From: Myxococcota bacterium
GTDB taxonomy: Bacteria > Myxococcota_A > Polyangia > Polyangiales > Houyiibacteriaceae
Length of the DNA: 59,494 bases
Reading direction: 5' to 3'
Assembly: GCA_028284955.1 (NCBI GenBank)
Contig: JANQQS010000034.1
Coordinates: forward strand, 1-59,494
Part shown: one piece after another, positions 7,716 to 16,970 of the stretch
Layout of the letters: every line of letters begins with the position of its first letter
Position numbering within the stretch: the stretch's first letter is position 1
Notes under the pieces: model-generated
Seen by the model: the letters and a program-made list of their open reading frames with translations, nothing else
The model's database searches: none
What the model was told of the DNA's origin: nothing
Position numbers and translations under genes: made by a program

Positions 7716-8819
7716 ATGAATCTCCAAAACTGGTGCGGTTTGGGGCCTCTGTATAGTTGCTCTGTAATTTTTACATTCTTAGGCGGATGCGCGAGTGAAG
7801 GTGGCGGCCTTAGCTCCCGAACCGGGACGTCTGATGTCGACGGTGGACCCCCTTTGGTGAACACAGCTGGCCCCACGGCTGGGGAAGATGGTTCCCAGTG
7901 CGAGGACGTCGTCTCGGCCGATCTTCCGCCGGCTCCAGCGGAGCTCATGATGGTGGCCGATCGCTCAGGTTCGATGAGATTGGGGATCAATGTCAGGTTT
8001 GGTAGAAATCCGATCGACCGCCTGGATCCTACAAGCCGTTGGGACGCCGTAAAAAACTCGCTGAACACACTCGCCCCAAACCTGAACAAGCTTGGATTCG
8101 AGCTCGGCCTTACGTCATTTCCTGCCCCTGGAAGGGGAAACTGTGATGTCGACGCCGAGCCGCAGATCGACTTCGGCGCTTCCCCCAAGGAAATCACGGA
8201 TGCGCTCGAGATGTATGGGCCCCCGTCGGGGCAAACACCAATGCTTCAGGCGATTAACGCCGCTTCGAACTACTTGAAGACGCTCCCGAAGAGCGACATT
8301 CCCCGGATGATCGTGCTCGCAACCGACGGCAGCCCGAACTGCGGTCACAGCGTGACGCAAGTAGAAACTGCGGTAGGGATACTACACGGTATGGGTGTGG
8401 ATACGGTGGTCATTGGAATGACGCTCTTCACGACGGAAGACGCGACCGAAGCAGCCGAGCTCGACAACTTAAGTCTGAATAAGATCGCGGACGCCGGCGG
8501 ACGACCACGACCTGGCGATTTGCGCTACTACGACGTGAAATCCGTAGACGAACTCGAAAACTCGCTCCGAGGCATCGCACTCACCGCAGCCGGCTGCCGT
8601 TTCGTACTGCCCGAGCTCCGAGAGAGCGCGGAGTTGGTGGGCGTGCTTCTCGACGATCAGGAAGTGCCGGATGACCAATGGGAGCGCGACGGAGACACGC
8701 ACGTCAAACTCACCGGTCAAGCGTGCGACGACCTCTCAACCGGCAAGTTCCTTGCGGTACGGGCAGAGTTTCAAGGGTGCAAGCCCGAGGAGCCCGCTGA
8801 GACGGTGGAGTTGCTTTAG
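7716..8819 (+). CDS. VWA-domain lipoprotein, copy 2
   Basis: This 367-residue protein has a lipobox LGGC near residue 25, a low-complexity linker, the shared CEDVVSADLPPAPAELMMV block and a VWA domain with intact MIDAS ADRSGSM and LATDGSPNCG. The C-terminal module (GCRFVLPELRES ... LLDDQEVPDDQWERDGDTH ... LTGQAC) is nearly identical in copies 2, 3 and 4. That suggests recent duplication and a conserved binding partner. Export to the outer surface as a lipoprotein is inferred from the signal peptide. Confidence 0.85.
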   Translation: MNLQNWCGLGPLYSCSVIFTFLGGCASEGGGLSSRTGTSDVDGGPPLVNTAGPTAGEDGSQCEDVVSADLPPAPAELMMVADRSGSMRLGINVRFGRNPIDRLDPTSRWDAVKNSLNTLAPNLNKLGFELGLTSFPAPGRGNCDVDAEPQIDFGASPKEITDALEMYGPPSGQTPMLQAINAASNYLKTLPKSDIPRMIVLATDGSPNCGHSVTQVETAVGILHGMGVDTVVIGMTLFTTEDATEAAELDNLSLNKIADAGGRPRPGDLRYYDVKSVDELENSLRGIALTAAGCRFVLPELRESAELVGVLLDDQEVPDDQWERDGDTHVKLTGQACDDLSTGKFLAVRAEFQGCKPEEPAETVELL

Positions 8820-8856
8820 CCGGCAACGGGAACATTCTTTGCAGCCGATCGCTCTG

Positions 8857-9963
8857 ATGCGATGTACAACCTGGCGACAATCGGGGTGGCTTTTCAGCTG
8901 CTCTACCCTTTTCTCTTTTTTCGCGGCATGCGCGAGCGAAAATAGCGGTCTAAATACGCGCACTGACCCGTCGGGGACGGACGGCGGACCACAGTTGATG
9001 AACACCGTTGGCCCCACCTCTGATGAGGGCGGTCCCCAGTGTGAAGACATCGTCTCGGCCGATCTTCCTCCATCTCCGGCCGAGCTCATGATGGTGGCCG
9101 ACCGCTCGGGCTCGATGGCCGGCCCCGTCAATATCAGATTGGGCGACCGTCCACAGGACTTCGACCCGAACGGAAAAACCCGTTGGGACGCTGTGAAGGA
9201 CTCGCTGAGCACACTCGCCCCAAACCTGAACAAGCTTGGATTCGAGCTTGGACTGACGTCTTTTCCTACCCCCGGAAGAGGAAACTGTGATGTCGACGCC
9301 GAGCCGCAGATCGACTTCGGCGCTTCCCCTGACGACATCGTTCGCACGCTTGAGATGTCCGGGGCGCCAACCGGACGCACGCCAATGTTTCAGGCGATTA
9401 CCGCCGCCTTGACCTACTTGAACACGCTTCCTGAGAGCGACATTCCTCGGATGCTCGTGCTCGCCACCGACGGCGCGCCGAACTGCGGTCATGGGGCAGA
9501 CGAAGTCGTAGCCACAGTCCGCCGACTACAAGTGTCAGGTGTGGATACGGTGGTCATTGGAATGCCGCTGTTCGCGACGAACCAGGCGTCCGGAGCATCC
9601 GCGCTTTTTGAGACAAGCCTGAACAAGATCGCGGTCGCAGGCGGGCGACCGCGACCTGGCGACTTGCGCTACTATGACGTGAAATCCGTCGAGGAACTTG
9701 AACACGCGCTTCGAGGCATCGCGCTCACCGCAGCCGGCTGCCGTTTCGCGCTACCCGAGCTGAGAGAAAGCGCCGAGTTGGTGGGCGTACTTCTCGACGA
9801 CCAAGAAGTGCCAGAAGGCCAGTGGGAGCGCGACGGGGACACGCACGTAAAACTCACCGGTCAAGCCTGCGAAGACCTTTCGACCGGCAAGTTCCTTGCG
9901 GTACGGGCAGAGTTTCGGGGGTGTGAGCCAGAGAAACCCACCGAGGCGGTGGAGCTGCTCTGA
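8857..9963 (+). CDS. VWA-domain lipoprotein, copy 3
   Basis: The start is taken as ATG 8857 (MRCTTWRQSGWLFS), giving 368 residues with lipobox FFAAC. An upstream in-frame extension reaches back into copy 2 and is not credible. It carries the same MIDAS ADRSGSM, LATDGAPNCG and C-terminal DDQEVPEGQWERDGDTH module as its neighbours. The region from about 20 bases upstream of the start through the signal peptide is almost identical to that of copy 4 (AACATTCTTTGCAG precedes both), evidence of recent tandem duplication. The stop codon is followed at once by a 14-bp triplicate. Confidence 0.85.
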   Translation: MRCTTWRQSGWLFSCSTLFSFFAACASENSGLNTRTDPSGTDGGPQLMNTVGPTSDEGGPQCEDIVSADLPPSPAELMMVADRSGSMAGPVNIRLGDRPQDFDPNGKTRWDAVKDSLSTLAPNLNKLGFELGLTSFPTPGRGNCDVDAEPQIDFGASPDDIVRTLEMSGAPTGRTPMFQAITAALTYLNTLPESDIPRMLVLATDGAPNCGHGADEVVATVRRLQVSGVDTVVIGMPLFATNQASGASALFETSLNKIAVAGGRPRPGDLRYYDVKSVEELEHALRGIALTAAGCRFALPELRESAELVGVLLDDQEVPEGQWERDGDTHVKLTGQACEDLSTGKFLAVRAEFRGCEPEKPTEAVELL

Positions 9964-10005
9964 CGCGTCACTCCTGGCGCGTCACTCCTGGCGCTCCGCC
10001 CCTGG
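9964..10005. repeat. 14-bp tandem repeat, three copies, directly after VWA copy 3
   Basis: The unit CGCGTCACTCCTGG occurs twice exactly at 9964-9977 and 9978-9991, with a third degenerate copy to 10005. It begins at the base after the stop codon of copy 3. It is one of several short tandem duplications at stop codons in this window. Confidence 0.85.
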
Positions 10006-10046
10006 CTCCCCGGCAGCAGGAACATTCTTTGCAGTCAATCGATCCG

Positions 10047-11156
10047 ATGCGACGTACAACCTGGCGACAGTTGGGGTGGCTTTTCGGCTGCTCTATCCTT
10101 TTCTCGTTTTTCACGGCATGCGCGAGCGAAAATAGCGGATTAAGTACGCGCACTGACCCGTCGGGGACGGACGGCGGACCACAGCGGATGAACACTGTTG
10201 GCCCCACGACTGAGGAGGGTGATGATCCTCAATGCGAGGATGTCGTCTCGGCAGACCTTCCTCCGGCTCCGGCCGAGCTCATGATGGTGGCTGATCGCTC
10301 GGGCTCGATGAACTCCCCGATCGATTTTGTGTTGGGTAGCGATCCGCGGAACCGCTACCAGAACAGCCCAAGCCGTTGGAACGCCGTGGAGGACTCGCTG
10401 AGCACACTCGCCCCAAACTTGGACAAGCTTGGATTCGAGCTTGGGCTCACGTCATTTCCCGCACCTGGAAAAGGGGGGTGCAATGTCGCCGCACAGCCTC
10501 AGATCGACTTCGGCGCGTCCGCGGACGACATCATTCATGCGCTCGAGATGTCGGCGCCCACGGACGGGAGCACGCCGATGTTTCAGGCGCTTACCGCCGC
10601 CTCGAACTACTTGAAGACACTCCCGAAGAGCGACATTCCTCGGATGATCGTGCTCGCCACCGATGGCTTGCCGAACTGCGGTCACCGAATACAAGAAGTC
10701 GTCGCGGCAGTCAGCCGACTGCGCGATTCGGGTGTGGACACGGCGGTGATCGGAATGGCGCTGCTCGCAACGAAAAACTTGTCCGACCTGGTCGCAAATC
10801 ACAACGCAGGTCTGAACATGATCGCAGACGCTGGCGGACGACCACGACCTGGCGACTTGCACTTCTACAACGCTAAATCCGTCGACGAACTTGAACACGC
10901 GCTTCGAGGCATCGCGCTCACGGCAGCAGGCTGCCGTTTCGTACTGCCCGAACTGAGAGAAAGCGCCGAGTTGGTGGGCGTGCGTCTCGACGACCAAGAA
11001 GTGCCAGACGACCAGTGGGAGCGCGACGGAGACACGCACGTAAAACTCACCGGCCAAGCCTGCGAAGACCTCGCATCTGGCAAGTTCCTCGCGGTGCGAG
11101 CAGAGTTTCAAGGGTGTGAGCCAGAGACACCGTCGGAGGCCGTGGAGTTGCTCTAG
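10047..11156 (+). CDS. VWA-domain lipoprotein, copy 4
   Basis: This 369-residue protein starts at ATG 10047, in the position equivalent to copy 3; a TTG at 10029 would add six residues. The signal peptide ends FFTACASE, a lipobox. The VWA domain has MIDAS ADRSGSM and LATDGLPNCG, followed by the same Cys-containing C-terminal module (GCRFVLPELRES, DDQEVPDDQWERDG). Between MIDAS and the first Cys its sequence differs in an approximately 15-residue loop from copies 2 and 3. This loop near the metal site is the most variable part among the copies and may set ligand specificity. Confidence 0.85.
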   Translation: MRRTTWRQLGWLFGCSILFSFFTACASENSGLSTRTDPSGTDGGPQRMNTVGPTTEEGDDPQCEDVVSADLPPAPAELMMVADRSGSMNSPIDFVLGSDPRNRYQNSPSRWNAVEDSLSTLAPNLDKLGFELGLTSFPAPGKGGCNVAAQPQIDFGASADDIIHALEMSAPTDGSTPMFQALTAASNYLKTLPKSDIPRMIVLATDGLPNCGHRIQEVVAAVSRLRDSGVDTAVIGMALLATKNLSDLVANHNAGLNMIADAGGRPRPGDLHFYNAKSVDELEHALRGIALTAAGCRFVLPELRESAELVGVRLDDQEVPDDQWERDGDTHVKLTGQACEDLASGKFLAVRAEFQGCEPETPSEAVELL

Positions 11157-11256
11157 CGACTGTGCGACGGTGGTTCGAATCCAGACGATCCCTCCAACTC
11201 GGGTAAAGTAGAGCTACTGTAGCGCTTCAGCACGGGTTGACGAGGAAGCCGGTTGA

Positions 11257-12660
11257 ATGCTTGGCTCCCGCCTGATCCTTATGCCTACAGAATCCACCGA
11301 CCACTCGCTTCTCTCTAGACGCCCAGCCCCCATCGAACGATGGGTTCGTCCCTTTGAGCTATTTGCGCACAACAAGGTTGCGGGCGCGTTTGTCTTGATG
11401 GGCGCCACCGTGCTCGCCTTGGTTTGGGCCAACTCGCCATGGGCCGACGTTTACGCCAGCATTCTTCAAAGCCACGCCCGAGTCGGCATTGGCTCGTTCG
11501 CCATCGACAAGCCAATTTTGCTTTGGATCAACGACGGCCTGATGGCGTTCTTCTTTTTCGTCGTCGGGCTCGAAATTAAGCGCGAAGTTTTGGCCGGCGA
11601 GCTCTCGTCGCTCCGCAAAGCGACGCTCCCCATCGCCGCCGCGATCGGCGGCATCGTAGCGCCGGCTGCGGTGTATCTGGCCGTCAACCAGGGCGGCGCT
11701 GGGGCTCGCGGCTGGGGCGTGGCGATGGCCACCGATATCGCATTCGCCCTCGGCGTGCTCTTGCTTCTGGGATCGAGAGTGCCCACCCCGCTGAAAGTGT
11801 TTCTCACCGCGCTCGCCATCGTCGACGACATTTGCGCGATTTTGGTGATCGCGGTGTTCTACACCGATTCGATCTCGCTCGGCAGCCTAGCCATCGGCAC
11901 GGTCTTGATTGGTGTCTCGAGCCTCGCCAACTTCGTTGGGGTTCGCAACTCGCTCGTCTACTTCATCCTCGGCACGCTGGTCTGGGTCGCGTTCCTCAAA
12001 TCGGGCATTCACGCCACGCTTGCTGCGGTGTTGATGGCGATGACAATTCCCGCCCGCACGCGGGTTGACGGAGAACTGCTCGTCACGCGTACCGAAGCTT
12101 TGATGAAGGAGCTCAAACAATCAGGCCTGCCGTCGGGCGGGCGACTGCTCACCACTCAGCAACAACACACGCTGCACAATGTCGAGCGTATCGTCGGCCA
12201 TGCCACCGCGCCGCTTCAGGAGCTGGAGCATACCCTCATGCCCGTGGTGACGTTTTTTGTCATGCCGGTGTTCGCGCTCGCCAACGCTGGACTCAGCCTC
12301 GGCGGCGACATGGCCAGCGCGCTCTTCGATCCCATTTGCTTGGGCATCATCGCCGGACTCTTTATCGGCAAGCAGGCAGGCATTTTCGGGTGCGCGTTCA
12401 TCGCGGTGCGCCTTGGAATTGCCGATTTGCCGAGCGGAGTAAGCTGGCGCCAAGTGCACGCCGTATCGGTGCTCGCGGGCATCGGCTTTACGATGGCGCT
12501 CTTCGTCGCGAGCCTCGCATTCGCCGATCCAGCGCAGCAAGAGATTGCCAAAATCGGCATCCTACTCGCCTCGCTACTGTCGGCGATGGTCGGCGGCACA
12601 TTGCTTTCAGCGTCCTCGAGGCGTTCACCGACTTCAGAGTCGTCCCCGACGCAACCTTAG
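11257..12660 (+). CDS. nhaA: Na+/H+ antiporter NhaA
   Basis: This inner-membrane protein of 467 residues matches NhaA throughout: WINDGLMAFFFFVVGLEIKREVLAGEL, GWGVAMATDIAFALG, and ALAIVDDICAILVIAVFYT with the paired aspartates that bind Na+ and protons in the family, then VTFFVMPVFALANAGL. It exchanges external protons for internal sodium, aiding pH and salt tolerance. ATG 11257 is preferred because GAGGAAG lies about eight bases upstream; ATG 11281 is an alternative. Its stop overlaps that of hipA on the other strand (12657-12660). Confidence 0.96.
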   Translation: MLGSRLILMPTESTDHSLLSRRPAPIERWVRPFELFAHNKVAGAFVLMGATVLALVWANSPWADVYASILQSHARVGIGSFAIDKPILLWINDGLMAFFFFVVGLEIKREVLAGELSSLRKATLPIAAAIGGIVAPAAVYLAVNQGGAGARGWGVAMATDIAFALGVLLLLGSRVPTPLKVFLTALAIVDDICAILVIAVFYTDSISLGSLAIGTVLIGVSSLANFVGVRNSLVYFILGTLVWVAFLKSGIHATLAAVLMAMTIPARTRVDGELLVTRTEALMKELKQSGLPSGGRLLTTQQQHTLHNVERIVGHATAPLQELEHTLMPVVTFFVMPVFALANAGLSLGGDMASALFDPICLGIIAGLFIGKQAGIFGCAFIAVRLGIADLPSGVSWRQVHAVSVLAGIGFTMALFVASLAFADPAQQEIAKIGILLASLLSAMVGGTLLSASSRRSPTSESSPTQP

Positions 12661-13877
12661 GTCTGGGGCAAAGCAGACGCGTACGCGTCGATGTCGCGTC
12701 GACTCATGCCCAGCTGTCGTGCCAGGTTTCGCCAGCCAACAAACGCGCCTGACACCTCGTCGACTATCGTTTTAGCTTCCGCGTGTCGCAGCGCGAAGTA
12801 CTTGGCGGCGCGAAACGCGAGATCGATATTCGCATCCGGTCCTTCCTCAGAAATCCAAGTGGAAAGCTCCTTGGCTTTTTCTTCAATCGGAACCGGGTTG
12901 AGATCGTAAGCCGGCGAGAGCCGCCATTTGCCGTCCCCGTCATACAAAAAACCATGATTGCGCAAATGGTCATCGAGATTCGACGCGAGCACGTTGAACA
13001 CAATTCGGCGCCAGAGTTCGTGCAGATCGCGGGTTGGCGCGCTCGAATGCATTCGGATAACCTCGGCGATGTCCGTATAGGCAGCTTCGTTTCCATCGTC
13101 GAGATCGAGCAGCGTCATCGCGGACAAGAAGGGAATACGGCGCTCTCCGTCGCGGTCGAATCGCTCAATCAGCGCCACCGGCCGACCGGCAACATCGAGC
13201 AGACGCGCGTTCGCGGTATGGACACCGGCTTTTCGAGCAAGGGTCATCGCCAACACCTCGCCATGCGGAATGCTGCGATGGTCATCGTTTTTTGAAAACT
13301 TTGCCACGGCGAGAGTGCCGTCTACCTCCTGAACCACCGATTTCGGACGCGCGCCACCGATTGGGGAGCCCTCGTTCAACAAAAGCCTGAGGTCTTCCGC
13401 GCTTTCTGTTTCCTCCCGAACGGCGTCGGCAGCATTGAGCAGTGCGGGCAGGCTTACGAGCGGTGGCACTCGGTAGCGACCGATATCGTGATCAAATGTC
13501 TCTTCGCCCACTCGTTTGTATCGAAGCGCTCCGATGCGGGTTCCGTCATTGATGCCCAAGAGATAGTCGACTTCCGTCAAAGTTCGCCGCTCGCCGGCCT
13601 TGCGGAACGCACGTCTGATCAATTGCTGCCCCCATCGATCAGGAGCGGTATCTCTCAACGCACCCGGCAACGCCGATTTGTTGGACGTTCGATGGAAAGA
13701 TGTCCGCTGAAGCGGCAAGTTTTCCGGATCAATGGCAAAGGCCTGTGGCGTTTCGAGCCAGTTGGCTGCGTATTCAAACACTGAACTTTGGCTACGGGAC
13801 TTCTCGATGCAATGACATCTTCCAACCCGGGAGGTGGCGTTGTCGAATTCGATGTAGACCTCAATCGTTTGAGTCAT
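12657..13877 (-). CDS. hipA: HipA-family serine/threonine kinase toxin
   Basis: This 406-residue protein has the HipA landmarks in order: an N-terminal small domain, GGARPKSVVQ (ATP-binding loop), the SAMTLLDL segment in the position of the autophosphorylated serine loop, NLDDHLRNHGF as catalytic loop and LSPAYDLNPVP as metal-binding motif. HipA kinases phosphorylate a tRNA synthetase and induce growth arrest. All catalytic motifs seem intact. It follows hipB with a four-base overlap (ATGA), so the pair is translationally coupled. Confidence 0.93.
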   Translation of the reverse strand: MTQTIEVYIEFDNATSRVGRCHCIEKSRSQSSVFEYAANWLETPQAFAIDPENLPLQRTSFHRTSNKSALPGALRDTAPDRWGQQLIRRAFRKAGERRTLTEVDYLLGINDGTRIGALRYKRVGEETFDHDIGRYRVPPLVSLPALLNAADAVREETESAEDLRLLLNEGSPIGGARPKSVVQEVDGTLAVAKFSKNDDHRSIPHGEVLAMTLARKAGVHTANARLLDVAGRPVALIERFDRDGERRIPFLSAMTLLDLDDGNEAAYTDIAEVIRMHSSAPTRDLHELWRRIVFNVLASNLDDHLRNHGFLYDGDGKWRLSPAYDLNPVPIEEKAKELSTWISEEGPDANIDLAFRAAKYFALRHAEAKTIVDEVSGAFVGWRNLARQLGMSRRDIDAYASALPQT

Positions 13878-14209
13878 CGGCGCGACCTCTTGCGACCGCG
13901 GTCCACAAAGCGTTTTGGCAACTGGCCTTCTTCGATATCGAGGCCGAGCGTATCGTCACGTCGGTCCGCGATGTCTCCAAGACCGTCTACCAGACCGAGG
14001 ATGCTGAGCACGGTGGCGTATATCCCCATCGAAACGGTGGGGTCACCGCGTTCCACTTTATGAAGCGTGCTTCGACTGATGAACGCCCGCTCCGCCATCG
14101 ACACGGTAGACATCCGTCGCTTTTTGCGCGCGATGGCAATGTCGCGGCCGAGCTTTTCGAGAGCCTTTCGCGCTCGGCGCGGCAATGTATCGGGAGCCGC
14201 CGATCTCAT
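13874..14209 (-). CDS. hipB: HipB-like XRE antitoxin
   Basis: This 111-residue protein contains a helix-turn-helix of the XRE type: IAIARKKRRMSTVSMAERAFISRSTLHKVERGDPTVSMG. The remainder ends with a basic tail RKRSRR. ATG 14209 is chosen over an upstream TTG because the latter lies within the promoter. It should bind HipA and repress the operon through the 22-bp palindrome just upstream (14239-14260). Confidence 0.88.
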   Translation of the reverse strand: MRSAAPDTLPRRARKALEKLGRDIAIARKKRRMSTVSMAERAFISRSTLHKVERGDPTVSMGIYATVLSILGLVDGLGDIADRRDDTLGLDIEEGQLPKRFVDRGRKRSRR

Positions 14210-14238
14210 TGACTTATATAATGTACACAAAAATATCT

Positions 14239-14260
14239 AATGTCCAATATATTGGACATT
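14239..14260. promoter_or_regulatory. 22-bp perfect palindrome, probable HipB operator
   Basis: A fully symmetric palindrome with half-site AATGTCCAATA lies about 30 bases upstream of the hipB start codon. On the minus strand it contains TTGGAC, a possible -35 element, followed by an AT-rich stretch with TACATT/TATATA. It is also adjacent to the 3' end of the downstream gene (stop at 14269). Binding by HipB is inferred. Confidence 0.7.
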
Positions 14261-14268
14261 CATTGGGA

Positions 14269-15411
14269 CTAGCGCAACGTCAACTCGCCGCGCTCATCGT
14301 TCCAAATCGAGAGTGGCATCTCGCTCCGGCGGAGTCCGAAGCCTTGATAGATTCGCGTGAGCAACGACCACATCGCGCGGTCGGGTGCTTCGATGAGTGT
14401 TGATGCCGGGAGAAGAAGCGGTCCGGCACGAAGGTTGGTTTCTACCGATTCTCTAGGATCCGCGAGGTCGTAATGGTTCGTGCCTGGACTTCCCCCGCGC
14501 AGCGTGCGGCCGCCGATGCCCACCAAACCAAAGTCCACCATGCACGAGATGGAGTCGCTAAGCTGATGATCCTTGTAGATGGCGGTCGCCAATCGAAACA
14601 TCGACGCAGGAAACTCTGCCAACGCGCTGGGGAACAGTTCTCCCTCAGGTTTTTCTAGCCGCGACAAACGAGCGCGAAATACTAGACGACCATCGTCGTG
14701 CAGCTCGAGTCGATAGAAAGGATGTTTCTTGCCTTCCACGATGGAATGTGGAGCGAGCGAGGGAAACTCGTACGTATGGAAATTGAATCCGAGCTCTCGA
14801 TTGCCAGTGGCGGGAGGTTCGTGAACGTAACGCTCCATGTCCTTCAGATACGAGCCCAGGTCGATATCGCGGGAGTGTTCCGGCATGGCGAGCACCCAGA
14901 GGTGGCTTTCCTTCGTTTTGAGCTCTTCGTCCCAATAGTTCGCAGCGCGTCGTTTGAGTTCATGTTCGGACGATTCGCTTTTGCCGAATCTCTCGCGGAG
15001 CTCCTCCCGTGTCATCAAACGAATACGGGAATCCACCCGCAATGGGTAGTAGCGATATAGGTTGTTGTGTAGCTGGGCGTAAGGGCCACGCGGGCCGCGG
15101 TTCGTTTGAATTCGAAGTACAGCGAGTTCGCCTTCGTGCACGACCTCGATGCTTAGTTCCGCGGATTCAGGCGACGGCTCGATGGTGGCCACCATATGAT
15201 CGAAGAGCCGACTTCTTGCTTTGTCTGCATCCGCAATAGGTTCAATTTCGTTCGCCACCTCCGCGTCCTCCGCGACGCCCACCCAAACCTCACCGCCTTC
15301 GGCGTTCAACATCGCCACGACTTCGCGGGTGATTTTTTCCGGACGCTCCAAAGCTTGTCGACCCTTGAACTCCAAGCGCTGATCTTCGCGTTTTCCAAGA
15401 GGCACGTTCAT
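14269..15411 (-). CDS. AlbA_2 (Schlafen-type) putative DNA-binding protein
   Basis: Starting at ATG 15411, this protein has 380 residues. Its N-terminus shows the AlbA_2 pattern: EDQRLEFKGRQAL, ITREVVAMLNAEGGEVWVGV and later LRIQTNRGPRGPYAQ, RYYPLRVDSRIRLMTREEL. The C-terminal two thirds has no motif I recognise. It follows an AAA ATPase gene with a four-base ATGA overlap, so the two are made together. AlbA_2 domains occur in transcription regulators and some defence proteins; the role here is unknown. Confidence 0.72.
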   Translation of the reverse strand: MNVPLGKREDQRLEFKGRQALERPEKITREVVAMLNAEGGEVWVGVAEDAEVANEIEPIADADKARSRLFDHMVATIEPSPESAELSIEVVHEGELAVLRIQTNRGPRGPYAQLHNNLYRYYPLRVDSRIRLMTREELRERFGKSESSEHELKRRAANYWDEELKTKESHLWVLAMPEHSRDIDLGSYLKDMERYVHEPPATGNRELGFNFHTYEFPSLAPHSIVEGKKHPFYRLELHDDGRLVFRARLSRLEKPEGELFPSALAEFPASMFRLATAIYKDHQLSDSISCMVDFGLVGIGGRTLRGGSPGTNHYDLADPRESVETNLRAGPLLLPASTLIEAPDRAMWSLLTRIYQGFGLRRSEMPLSIWNDERGELTLR

Positions 15412-16790
15412 GATGCCGACCGAGCATGCGAGTCGAGCGCTTGCTTCACATCCGATACGAAGGTTCGAAGAGGTAGGCATCGGACCCCATCTCGGACCTC
15501 TTCGGCCAAGCCACCGTATACGAGAAGCGCAGGCACCTCGAGGTCGGCAGCGAGCTGCTTTAGGCGCGTGAGCTTCTTGCGCTCAGGACGGCGACTGTGG
15601 GTGACCTCGACGGCGCAAGACAAATCAGAGCCTTGGACGAGAAAATCGACTTCCGCGCCCTCGTCCTGTTTGGGTTTCTTCGGACGATAAAGGTGAACCT
15701 TTGCGCCGCTGACTCGCGCGTGCTCACGAAGATGCCGGAATACGATTGCCTCAAACGTTCGAGCACGAACGTCGGGATCTGTTCGGGGATCTCGCGCAAG
15801 CGAAAAGGCCATTAGCAAACCATGATCCGAAGCGTAGAACTTTGGATGCAGCCGCGCCTTGACGTTTCCGAGTGGTTGTTTTTGCCAGCGTTCCAATCGC
15901 GTGACCAACATGGCGTCTTCGAGCATACGAACCCATTTCTCCATCGAACGCTGGTCTGGCGCTCGCCCGTCTTGTTGAAAAGACTCCCCGATCTTTTTCG
16001 CGTCAAAAAGCGACCCCGACGATTCGAGAAGGTACCTCAACAAGAGGGTGACACGTTCGCCATCGACGGGGTTGCGCCGCGCCAGGTCTCTACGAATGGC
16101 TTTGTTTGCGATATCGTCTCGCAGGCGTCTCCATACGAGTGGAAGCGGATCCGTTTGTACAAACTCAGGAAACCCACCGCGCGCGAGATACTGCTCGAGC
16201 GCGCTCGGCAGGCGTTCTTCAACGTCTTCTGCGTTTTCGTCGGACCGCCGTTGGAGCGACAAGAACTCATTGTATGTCAACCCTTCGACGTCGAGCTGGT
16301 CCCAACGACCAACGCCCGACTCCTCCGAGCCTTCTTGAAGCAACGCGGCCGATGAGTCCGTCGCGACAATGCGATGGGTTTGTCGATCGACGGCACGCTT
16401 GAGCCACCGCGACCACTCCCGCGCCGAGCCGATTTCGTCAAGGACGAGCAGTCGCGGTCGATCGCGATGGACGCCTGGCGGTTGAATCTTGACGAGTTCT
16501 TCGGGGGATACTTTCTTGAGCGGAACTCGTTCATCTGAGAAATCGAAATATGAAATGTTGGAAGCGGGCCAACCGGCTGCGAGCAGATCGGAAATCGATT
16601 GAAGCAACATCGTGGTTTTGCCGACCTGACGCGGTCCGCGAAGCAGCAGCGCCCGCCGCGGGTTGCGGTGAATGTGTTTGGCGATGTCCGCACACAAGAA
16701 GCGACGGTTCGGACGTGAAGGCGCCAGATCCTCGACGCGCCCCTCCCTCCACCATGGGTTCTGCTGCTCTGCGATTTCACCATATAACAT
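15408..16790 (-). CDS. AAA ATPase of the DUF4143 family
   Basis: This 460-residue protein has Walker A LLLRGPRQVGKTTM near residue 50, Walker B LLVLDEIG, a sensor-like IVATDSSAALL and a C-terminal region resembling the DUF4143 nuclease-like fold (ASDHGLLMAFSLA ... VHLYRPKKPKQDEGAEVDFLVQG). The EVDFLV and CAVEVT strings recall PD-(D/E)XK nuclease strands. It is first in a two-gene operon with the AlbA_2 gene. The ATG lies about nine bases after a plausible -10 box, so the mRNA may be nearly leaderless. The start codon sits inside a palindrome. Confidence 0.85.
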   Translation of the reverse strand: MLYGEIAEQQNPWWREGRVEDLAPSRPNRRFLCADIAKHIHRNPRRALLLRGPRQVGKTTMLLQSISDLLAAGWPASNISYFDFSDERVPLKKVSPEELVKIQPPGVHRDRPRLLVLDEIGSAREWSRWLKRAVDRQTHRIVATDSSAALLQEGSEESGVGRWDQLDVEGLTYNEFLSLQRRSDENAEDVEERLPSALEQYLARGGFPEFVQTDPLPLVWRRLRDDIANKAIRRDLARRNPVDGERVTLLLRYLLESSGSLFDAKKIGESFQQDGRAPDQRSMEKWVRMLEDAMLVTRLERWQKQPLGNVKARLHPKFYASDHGLLMAFSLARDPRTDPDVRARTFEAIVFRHLREHARVSGAKVHLYRPKKPKQDEGAEVDFLVQGSDLSCAVEVTHSRRPERKKLTRLKQLAADLEVPALLVYGGLAEEVRDGVRCLPLRTFVSDVKQALDSHARSAS

Positions 16791-16833
16791 TGCAATGTTA
16801 GAATATCGTCACCAATAACACATCGCAATGTTA
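16785..16833 (-). promoter_or_regulatory. Promoter bracketed by two operator-like sites for the 15408-16790 operon
   Basis: Site one is a perfect 16-bp palindrome (TAACATTG and its complement, 16785-16800) overlapping the ATG. Site two (16816-16833) has one perfect half-site CAATGTTA and a partial left half. Between and over them lie TTGCGA (16823-16828), 17 bases, and TATTCT (16800-16805) on the minus strand. A repressor bound here would block both RNA polymerase and translation start; its identity is unknown. Confidence 0.55.
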
Positions 16834-16970
16834 TCAACAATTGCTGAAAAAAAATAGTGGGTTAGCTGGTTCGCAGGGATAGAGAAGCCTAGTCATTTTG
16901 GTCAAACGATGGTTTGCTGCGGAGTCTGGCAATCGAATTTCGGAGCCCGGGTGACGCGTAGGAGACGGCA

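Noticed and set aside
11172-11182. GGTTCGAATCC, which looks like a tRNA T-loop, followed by CGATCCCTCCA
   Set aside because: No D-arm, anticodon arm or matching acceptor strand lies upstream, where the VWA coding sequence ends, and the T-stem pairs poorly. At most it is a tRNA 3' fragment.
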